DNA of 6,421 nt from Phycisphaerae bacterium. Lineage in GTDB: Bacteria; Planctomycetota; Phycisphaerae; UBA1845; PWPN01. Location: assembly GCA_003557125.1 (NCBI GenBank), contig PWPN01000248.1, positions 1-6,421 on the forward strand. Direction: 5' to 3'. Made by a program: the position numbers and the translations under genes. Positions within the stretch are counted from its first letter, which is position 1; each line of letters opens with the position of its first letter. Shown here in pieces: positions 1 through 3,915 of this stretch. A model generated the notes under the pieces. It worked only from the letters and a program-made list of their open reading frames with translations. It was not told the origin of the DNA and did not search any database.

Positions 1-2
1 GG

Positions 3-137
3 ATCGGGGCCTTGGTCCCCGTCGTCGTCACGAGCGTTCTCCAGACGAGCGCGGGCCGTATGGTGTTCGGCCGGATGAACGACGGCCAGGACGTGAACCG
101 GTTTCGTCCCCCGCATGCGGAAGGCGGCACCGTCTGA
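3..137 (+). CDS. C-terminal end of an unidentified protein (partial, 5' end outside window)
   Basis: An open frame runs in from the left edge and ends at TGA 135-137, giving 44 residues: a hydrophobic start (IGALVPVVVTSVLQ), then a polar tail (SAGRMVFGRMNDGQDVNRF...EGGTV). Third codon positions are mostly G or C, as in the clear genes of the window. The competing frame 1 is stopped at 76-78. The hydrophobic run could be the end of a last transmembrane helix followed by a cytoplasmic tail, but too little is present to name a family. The frame, not the function, is what the sequence supports. No gene follows it on the same strand for more than 700 bases, so it is probably the last gene of its unit, with the hairpin at 250-275 as a possible terminator. 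Confidence 0.5.
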   Translation: MGALVPVVVTSVLQTSAGRMVFGRMNDGQDVNRFRPPHAEGGTV

Positions 138-370
138 GCAGTGGATCTCTGAGCTGTGCATCCCGGTGCCGGGTGCCATGTCACATGATGGTCACATGGG
201 GGCCAAACCCTGGCCATATGGGCGATGAGCATCGGGTGGTACAAAGAGCCGCGGGCTTGAAGCCCGCGCGGTTTTGCAAACAGGGTAAGCGCCGCGTCAT
301 CGTGGAAATTCTTTAGTTAAGCATATCGTCGATGAGTGTTACGCGACGGCCCACATGGGCGTACATTGCG
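138..370. other. Non-coding gap with short direct repeat and GC hairpin
   Basis: I see no convincing gene here. The octamer GTCACATG is repeated at 180-187 and 191-198. The nonamer GGGTGGTAC at 234-242 lies just before the hairpin at 250-275, and the same nonamer precedes a different GC hairpin at 6355-6363. A small GCCC/GGGC inverted repeat lies at 349-360, between the hairpin and the end of the minus-strand gene. ORFs crossing the right part look like shadows of that gene. Confidence 0.5.
250..275 (+). terminator. GC-rich hairpin with short T run, possible terminator or dispersed repeat
   Basis: CGCGGGC at 250-256 is perfectly complementary to GCCCGCG at 262-268 around a TTGAA loop, and TTTT follows at 272-275. 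Inner T-A pairs can extend the stem. It lies about 110 bases after the partial gene and also downstream of the minus-strand gene ending at 371, so it could serve either. The T run is short, and hairpins of this CGGGCTTGAAGCCCG kind also occur as dispersed intergenic repeats, so a repeat origin is equally possible. Confidence 0.4.
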
Positions 371-619
371 TCAGGGGTCCGGCAGGCCTCGCGACTCCCT
401 GTAGCACGGGCAGTCGTCGGGTAGGTGGACCGTCGGCTCCTGGCCTGTCTCGGCCCGGAGACGGTCGCGCTCCGAAAGGGCGAACTCTGAAGCCTCCTCA
501 CGGGACGCGAAGTGCCCGAGCCGGCATCTTTTCCCGTCCCGCTGGCAGGAGGATACGACCCACCCCGTCTGGTCATCGGAGCGCAGGATACAGAGATCAG
601 CTACAACCTCGTTGCTCAT
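371..619 (-). CDS. Small hypothetical Cys-containing protein (82 aa)
   Basis: I do not recognise this protein. The ATG at 619-617 is preceded by GAGGAG (631-626) at a 6-base spacing, and a TATAAT box lies at 645-640. Those signals are why I prefer this strand to the overlapping plus-strand frame at 355-621. The product has no signal peptide and no transmembrane stretch, so it should be cytoplasmic. Residues 1-35 look beta-rich, with Cys at 10, 25 and 32. Residues 36-58 (HFASREEASEFALSERDRL) are predicted helical and have the 'F-S-x-E-E-A-x-x-F-A' look seen in small domains that follow a short beta sheet. The tail carries a second Cys pair (DDCPC, 70 and 72). The five cysteines could bind a metal, but their spacing matches no zinc motif I know. 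The gene diverges from the polyferredoxin gene and has no visible operon partner. Confidence 0.65.
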   Translation of the reverse strand: MSNEVVADLCILRSDDQTGWVVSSCQRDGKRCRLGHFASREEASEFALSERDRLRAETGQEPTVHLPDDCPCYRESRGLPDP

Positions 620-625
620 GATGGA

Positions 626-631
626 CTCCTC
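626..631 (-). promoter_or_regulatory. Shine-Dalgarno GAGGAG of the small minus-strand gene
   Basis: On the minus strand GAGGAG ends six bases before the ATG of the 82-residue protein. It is among the best ribosome binding sites in the window and is the main reason for calling that gene real and for fixing its start. Confidence 0.65.
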
Positions 632-639
632 ACTCTTTT

Positions 640-645
640 ATTATA
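640..645 (-). promoter_or_regulatory. Consensus -10 box of the small minus-strand gene
   Basis: The minus strand reads GGGTATAATAAAAGAGTGAGGAG, with a perfect TATAAT 20 bases before the start codon, which would give a very short leader. No convincing -35 hexamer is seen 16-18 bases upstream, so an activator or weak use is possible. The context GGTATAATAAA(A)GAG is nearly identical to the plus-strand promoter at 1641-1646. Confidence 0.5.
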
Positions 646-726
646 CCCTTTTCAGTCCCGGCTGCGATGGAGCCCGTTGCCTGGCAGCGACCGCCCCCCG
701 AAAAATTTCCATCCAACCCGTCGGAC

Positions 727-757
727 CCTGTAAGATGGATACCTGTAAGATGGATAC
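727..757 (+). repeat. 15-bp tandem direct repeat, two copies
   Basis: The unit CCTGTAAGATGGATA occurs at 727-741 and again, without a mismatch or spacer, at 742-756; the next base (C757) continues the identity. It lies in the intergenic region between the divergent small gene and polyferredoxin gene, about 125 bases upstream of the latter's start. It could be a pair of direct operator sites or a slipped duplication. Confidence 0.9.
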
Positions 758-774
758 GTACGGCTCGCAGCCGA

Positions 775-810
775 AATGCCCCGAAAGGCATTATCGCAGT
801 GGATAATGCC
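775..810 (+). promoter_or_regulatory. Three-arm competing hairpins upstream of the polyferredoxin gene
   Basis: Arm A is AATGCC (775-780), arm B is GGCATTATC (787-795) and arm C is GATAATGCC (802-810). Six bases of A pair perfectly with the first six of B over a CCGAAA loop, while all nine bases of B pair perfectly with C over a GCAGTG loop. The two stems cannot form together, as in attenuators or switch-like leaders. No T run follows on the plus strand. Read on the minus strand the B-C hairpin is followed by TTTCGGGG. A regulatory role is inferred only from this geometry and the position 70 bases before the gene. Confidence 0.4.
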
Positions 811-881
811 GCACAGGGGGCCATAACCTCCAGATAGAGATGGCAGCGGACAGCCGAGCATACGGAAGGATCCTTTAGATC

Positions 882-1478
882 ATGCCAGACGATTCGCGTG
901 ATGCAGTGCACGGCCGACGTGCGATGTTTCGCCTCGGCCTCAAAAGGGTCGTCGAACCCTTCGCGGACTACCTCCAGGAGCGTTTCGACCTGAAAGCCCC
1001 GGCCCCGGTCCGCCGCCAGTGGCTGCGACCGCCCGGCGCCGTGATCGAGTCGGAATTTCTCTCGCTCTGCTATCGGTGCGGCAACTGCGTGGATGTCTGC
1101 CCGGCCCATGCGATTCATGCCACCGGCTCGGACGACCCGGACCTCGGCGGGACGCCCAGCATCGACCCGGACATGGTTCCCTGCAAAGTCTGCGATACCC
1201 TCGCCTGTACCCGGACCTGTCCCAGCGGGGCCCTGCGATCGCTCAACTCAGCACGCGAGATCCGCATGGGGCTGGCCGAGGTCAATCTCCGGGCATGCGT
1301 CCGTACGCAGGGCGAGGCGTGTACGATTTGCGTAGAGCGCTGCCCGATCGGGTCGGAAGCGATCAATGTGGGGCTGTCCGGCGAGGTGGAGGTCGATGTC
1401 AGCGGTTGCGTCGGTTGCGGGGTCTGCCAGCACTACTGCCCGGCCCTGCCCAAGGCCATCCGCGTCGAACCGCTCTGA
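882..1478 (+). CDS. MauM/NapG-type polyferredoxin with four [4Fe-4S] motifs
   Basis: This 198-residue protein probably passes electrons along four [4Fe-4S] clusters. The cysteines are C63-x2-C66-x2-C69-x3-CP, C101-x2-C104-x4-C109-x3-CP, C139-x7-C147-x2-C150-x3-CP and C176-x2-C179-x2-C182-x3-CP. The order of these motifs, the RPPGAVIESEFLSLC entry to the first, GTP before the second, CPSGAL and IRMGLAEV between the second and third, and the CxGCGxC end all match the MauM/NapG family, whose members serve periplasmic nitrate reductase or methylamine dehydrogenase. Family members are usually exported by Tat. Here I see no twin-arginine signal with a hydrophobic core (residues 10-35 hold RR at 12-13 but are charged and amphipathic), so it may act in the cytoplasm. 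The ATG at 882 follows AAGGA (866-870) at a long 11-base spacing; the next ATG (924) has no site. No NapA, NapH or Mau gene is adjacent, so the partner is unknown. The stop is TGA 1476-1478. Confidence 0.93.
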   Translation: MPDDSRDAVHGRRAMFRLGLKRVVEPFADYLQERFDLKAPAPVRRQWLRPPGAVIESEFLSLCYRCGNCVDVCPAHAIHATGSDDPDLGGTPSIDPDMVPCKVCDTLACTRTCPSGALRSLNSAREIRMGLAEVNLRACVRTQGEACTICVERCPIGSEAINVGLSGEVEVDVSGCVGCGVCQHYCPALPKAIRVEPL

Positions 1479-1550
1479 TCGCCGATAATCCAAGCCCGGA
1501 TTTGTTGCGTGATCCTTTGCGACCCCATGCCCCGGACGATTCTTGCCATA

Positions 1551-1579
1551 TTGTCATAACATATTGCATAGCATAAGAT
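1551..1579 (+). promoter_or_regulatory. Candidate upstream sigma70-like promoter
   Basis: TTGTCA (1551-1556) is 17 bases from TAAGAT (1574-1579), matching the -35 consensus at 5 of 6 and the -10 at 4 of 6. It sits in the AT-rich stretch with the repeated CATATTG and would add about 70 bases to the leader made from the stronger promoter at 1619-1646. Confidence 0.35.
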
Positions 1580-1618
1580 TGCAGCCCATATCCGCTATCT
1601 GAAGGCCAGGCTTCTAGC

Positions 1619-1646
1619 TTGAATACGCCTTCCGCGATGGTATAAT
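1619..1646 (+). promoter_or_regulatory. Strong extended -10 sigma70-type promoter of the dockerin gene
   Basis: TTGAAT (1619-1624) is 16 bases from a perfect TATAAT (1641-1646), which is preceded by TGG (1638-1640), the extended -10 motif. It is the most consensus-like promoter in the window. Transcription would start near 1653, leaving a leader of about 275 bases before the ATG at 1928. No other plus-strand gene lies between, so the dockerin gene, or a leader RNA, is the likely target. Confidence 0.65.
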
Positions 1647-1917
1647 AAAGAGGTATTGCAGCAGCGCTAAAGAAGGTATGGGGGCACCTGATTTTCAGCG
1701 GCCAAGGCCGAGCGGGGACATGTGCTTTTCGCTGGTACGGTAGATTTTTGAAGCCGGCGGCATGGTCTGGGGAAGATTTGTATGGAATTCCGGGGCCGAA
1801 AAGAGTACCATGAGTATCGCGGAGCGGATGCGTGCGAACCGGGACGGGGAGTATACCCATACCCTTGATCGCGCGGACGGCTATGGGGAAAGACTGAAGC
1901 ACAAAGACACATCTGTC

Positions 1918-1923
1918 GGAGGA
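1918..1923 (+). promoter_or_regulatory. Shine-Dalgarno GGAGGA of the dockerin gene
   Basis: GGAGGA ends four bases before ATG 1928-1930. It fixes the start that also gives a clean signal peptide. Confidence 0.75.
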
Positions 1924-1927
1924 TGTC

Positions 1928-3340
1928 ATGACACGGGTAACAATCGCACTGATGGTTGTGATGCTGGCAGGATCGACTGCCCTGGCTCAGAGCGTGGTCA
2001 GTTATGACCTGCAACTTGGCGGTGACAATCATGCCGACAGCATCAAGGCGGGTACGCGCGTTCACTATACGCCGGGCAGTGCGGCGGACGGGCAGGTGTT
2101 TGCGCCGGGCGTGCTGGACTGGGCGATGGCACTTGAGGTAACGGGAAACCACTCGCAACCCGGGCATCCTTCGGATGGCTTGCCCACACAGGGTGTGGCC
2201 AACTTCGTTTTTCATCTCCGGCTCGAGACCGACACGGGCGAGCTCGTAACCGAAGTGGACTATTACAGCACGATTCATGACGGCGGCTTCGGTCTGCCCT
2301 GCGAAACGTGCTACGGGGGCTACACCATCCCGGATCCCGAACCGTTCTGTGCCGGGGCTGCCTTCGCCTTCAGCTTCGCACTGAACCACTGGGGTCCCGG
2401 CCGTGTCTTCGAGGCGATCCAGTCACAGGAGTATACCGGCCCGTTCATGGAAGTTTCCATGCTGCCGACCGTCGACGTCGGGAACACCAGCGGCGTCGGC
2501 CAACTTTTGGGTATGGGGGCCGGCTACGGGCGCTGGAGCCGTGGTGGTGGATTTTCCACGCGGACGACCAGGGGCGTCGGGCTGCAAGACGGCCAATGGG
2601 GCATCGTCCCCGTCGTCGAAGGGCAGATCGATACGAGCCTGCTGGCTCCCGGCACCTATGTTCTCAAGCTGACGCCGGGCACCGGCACCAACGTGCTGCG
2701 CGGCGATGTGGACCTCGTTTCCGCACCGAGTACGGGACAGCTCGAGGTGCAGGCTTTCGCCGTTCCCGCCAACCAGGCGATCGGCTCTGAGATCTCCTTT
2801 GAAATCACCGCGGCCGCTCCGGTTCTGGTCTCGGCTGAATCGGTCATGAATCACGGAGCTGCCGGCGATCTGGGCATCGACATGCCGTTGATCGGCGGCG
2901 GTGTCGAGCCGCGCGTGGGCGGTCCTGCACAGCTCGTGCTCGCGTTCGATCAGGACGTCTTTGGCTCCGGTGGGCCTGTTCTCGATGACGTGTGGCTGTC
3001 GCACGGCTTCGTCGATGCCGTGACGTTCGACGGCAACGTGGTGATCGTGGATGTCTCCGGCGTACCGAATGCGACGGTGCTGGAGGTGGAGTTCCCTGGG
3101 ATCGTGAACGGCTCGGGACAAGCCAGCGAGGACGCCCTGTGCATCCGCGTATTGACTGGTGACGTGAACGGGGACGGGGTTGTCTCCGTAACGGACATGG
3201 TGGCCGTCCGTAATATGTTGAATCAACCGGTGACAGCCGCCAATTGTCACATGGACGTGGACGCTGATGGGACGGTGGCGGTGACGGACATGGAGACAGT
3301 CCGGAATGCCCTCATTATGACTGTGGGAACCTGCCCGTAA
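1928..3340 (+). CDS. Secreted dockerin type I repeat protein (470 aa)
   Basis: The product has a type I signal peptide: MTR, a hydrophobic core to about residue 16, then A18-L-A20 with likely cleavage before Q21. Residues about 22-290 look beta-rich, with a Cys cluster (C125, C128, C141) and a glycine-rich stretch (190-220); I do not recognise a named domain there. Residues about 297-409 form a beta-sandwich-like module of a kind often found before dockerins in planctomycete and related exported proteins (VLVSAESVMNHG...GDLGIDMPL, VEPRVGG, ending VPNATVLEVEFPGIV). The dockerin spans about 411-467. Its two EF-hand-like calcium loops are D412-x-N414-x-D416-G...S420-D423 and D443-x-D445-x-D447-G...D454, each followed by a helix with VRN. 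In cellulosomes dockerins bind cohesins, but in planctomycetes their partners are mostly unknown and no cohesin gene is seen here. Its substrate or role cannot be told: I see no catalytic motif. It is probably a single-gene unit between the promoter at 1619 and the terminator at 3411. Confidence 0.93.
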   Translation: MTRVTIALMVVMLAGSTALAQSVVSYDLQLGGDNHADSIKAGTRVHYTPGSAADGQVFAPGVLDWAMALEVTGNHSQPGHPSDGLPTQGVANFVFHLRLETDTGELVTEVDYYSTIHDGGFGLPCETCYGGYTIPDPEPFCAGAAFAFSFALNHWGPGRVFEAIQSQEYTGPFMEVSMLPTVDVGNTSGVGQLLGMGAGYGRWSRGGGFSTRTTRGVGLQDGQWGIVPVVEGQIDTSLLAPGTYVLKLTPGTGTNVLRGDVDLVSAPSTGQLEVQAFAVPANQAIGSEISFEITAAAPVLVSAESVMNHGAAGDLGIDMPLIGGGVEPRVGGPAQLVLAFDQDVFGSGGPVLDDVWLSHGFVDAVTFDGNVVIVDVSGVPNATVLEVEFPGIVNGSGQASEDALCIRVLTGDVNGDGVVSVTDMVAVRNMLNQPVTAANCHMDVDADGTVAVTDMETVRNALIMTVGTCP

Positions 3341-3360
3341 GGCATGTTCTGATCGGGCAT

Positions 3361-3386
3361 CGGTAGCAAGGCTGGATGCGCTACCG
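3361..3386 (+). repeat. Hairpin just after the dockerin gene
   Basis: CGGTAGC (3361-3367) and GCTACCG (3380-3386) form a 7-bp perfect stem with a 12-base loop, 20 bases after the stop codon. A weak CTCA/TGAG stem (3388-3391 with 3398-3401) followed by TTTTT (3402-3406) comes next. Together with the strong hairpin at 3411 this makes a stacked 3' end, perhaps a tandem terminator or a stabilising 3' structure. Confidence 0.5.
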
Positions 3387-3410
3387 GCTCAATCAAGTGA
3401 GTTTTTCCAG

Positions 3411-3448
3411 GCGGATTCGGCATCTCGGTGCCGAATCCGCTTTCGTTT
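3411..3448 (+). terminator. Rho-independent terminator of the dockerin gene
   Basis: GCGGATTCGGCA (3411-3422) pairs perfectly over 12 bases with TGCCGAATCCGC (3429-3440) around a TCTCGG loop, and TTTCGTTT follows (3441-3448). It lies 70 bases after the dockerin stop and should separate that gene from the glycosidase region. The T run is broken by CG, so efficiency is uncertain, but this is the strongest stem in the window. Confidence 0.75.
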
Positions 3449-3577
3449 GGTGGTATGCCAGGAATGGCGATGGACACCATCACCGGCCAGGAGGGCGTGC
3501 CGGCTGGGGCGGTCGCCCGTTTGCCCAGACCGAGGTCGCATATCTGCGGGGCTGGTTGTTTCTGATTCGGCAGGCCT

Positions 3578-3886
3578 ATGGGACGGGGCGCCTCGGGCTG
3601 CTCGCTTTCCGGACGGGGGTTATTTCCGCAGGATGCGGCAGCCCGGATGCCCGCCGAGGTCTTTCCCCAGATCGCCGCGACCGACACGCGCGGGCCCCAG
3701 TATCGCGAACGACTGCTTCCCGTTTTCCTGACTGAGCCGTTCGAGCAGATCCGCGTGGTCGACGGCCGCGTGACGATCTTTTACAGTGGTGGCCAGGGTT
3801 TCAAGGAATACGCACACACCTGGGATCTGTTTCGTTGTGACGTGCGGATCGAGGATCTCATGGCCGCGGCGCATCTCGCGCCGTGA
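3578..3886 (+). CDS. Hypothetical protein upstream of the glycosidase, start uncertain (79-102 aa)
   Basis: I do not recognise this product. The stretch from the inner ATG at 3647 onward looks coding: third codon positions are mostly G or C and the peptide has normal composition, with an amphipathic run (QYRERLLPVFLTEPFEQIRVVDGRVTIFYSGG, residues about 43-74 of the longer form) then a C-terminal half rich in aromatics and charge (EYAHTWDLFRCDVRIEDL). There is no signal peptide. The longer start at 3578 has only a weak AGG three bases upstream and gives an atypical Gly/Ser/Arg-rich N-terminus; 3647 has no good site either. In the same frame an ATG at 3455 opens 36 codons that end in TGA at 3563-3565, so this may be the 3' part of a broken or frameshifted gene. 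Its stop (3884-3886) is 29 bases before the glycosidase ATG, which suggests co-transcription with that enzyme. Confidence 0.45.
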   Translation: MGRGASGCSLSGRGLFPQDAAARMPAEVFPQIAATDTRGPQYRERLLPVFLTEPFEQIRVVDGRVTIFYSGGQGFKEYAHTWDLFRCDVRIEDLMAAAHLAP

Positions 3887-3904
3887 GGCGATCTGTGCCA
3901 CATG

Positions 3905-3910
3905 AAGGGG
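3905..3910 (+). promoter_or_regulatory. Ribosome binding site that decides the glycosidase start
   Basis: AAGGGG ends five bases before ATG 3916-3918. An in-frame GTG at 3883, which overlaps the stop of the preceding ORF as GTGA, would add 11 polar residues in front of the signal peptide, so the ATG is preferred. Confidence 0.6.
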
Positions 3911-3915
3911 TGATC

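Larger units (their letters stand above)
1479..1927. other. Non-coding gap: tandem promoters and long leader of the dockerin gene
   Basis: I find no convincing gene in these 449 bases. The left part is AT-rich for this genome and has the heptamer CATATTG twice, at 1547-1553 and 1560-1566. Two promoters are listed separately. From about 1653 to 1927 lies a leader with possible structure: CAGCG (1696-1700) can pair with CGCTG (1730-1734) around a GGCC-AA-GGCC element, and GGTATGGG (1675-1682) is complementary to CCCATACC (1856-1863). I could not match the leader to any riboswitch class I know. A frame at 1762-2007 on the plus strand runs into the dockerin gene, has poor coding character and no good ribosome site. 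Confidence 0.5.

Noticed and set aside
355..621. 88-codon plus-strand frame opposite the small gene
   Set aside because: It has no ribosome site and a low-complexity Arg/Pro/Gly translation, whereas the minus strand has a Shine-Dalgarno and a TATAAT box.
630..1118. 162-codon minus-strand frame
   Set aside because: It covers the first half of the polyferredoxin gene, including a cluster motif on the plus strand, and the tandem repeat (IHLTGIHLTG).
1547..1566. Repeated CATATTG as an operator pair
   Set aside because: Two heptamers in an AT-rich stretch, 13 bases apart, are too short and weak to call; they overlap the upstream promoter candidate and are only noted there.
1399..1929. 176-codon minus-strand frame across the leader and the polyferredoxin end
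   Set aside because: The composition is unlike a protein and there is no ribosome site. A segment (GMGILPVPVRT) resembles peptides produced by translating dispersed repeats, so it may mark a degenerate repeat near 1840-1870 rather than a gene.
1762..2007. 81-codon plus-strand frame in the dockerin leader
   Set aside because: It has no good ribosome site, overlaps the dockerin start out of frame, and its codon use differs from the clear genes.
1667..2389. 240-codon minus-strand frame
   Set aside because: It overlaps the well-supported dockerin gene start and its promoter leader, and shows no recognisable domain.
2423..3250. 275-codon minus-strand frame
   Set aside because: It is the antisense shadow of the dockerin gene; the plus strand has the signal peptide, calcium loops and ribosome site.
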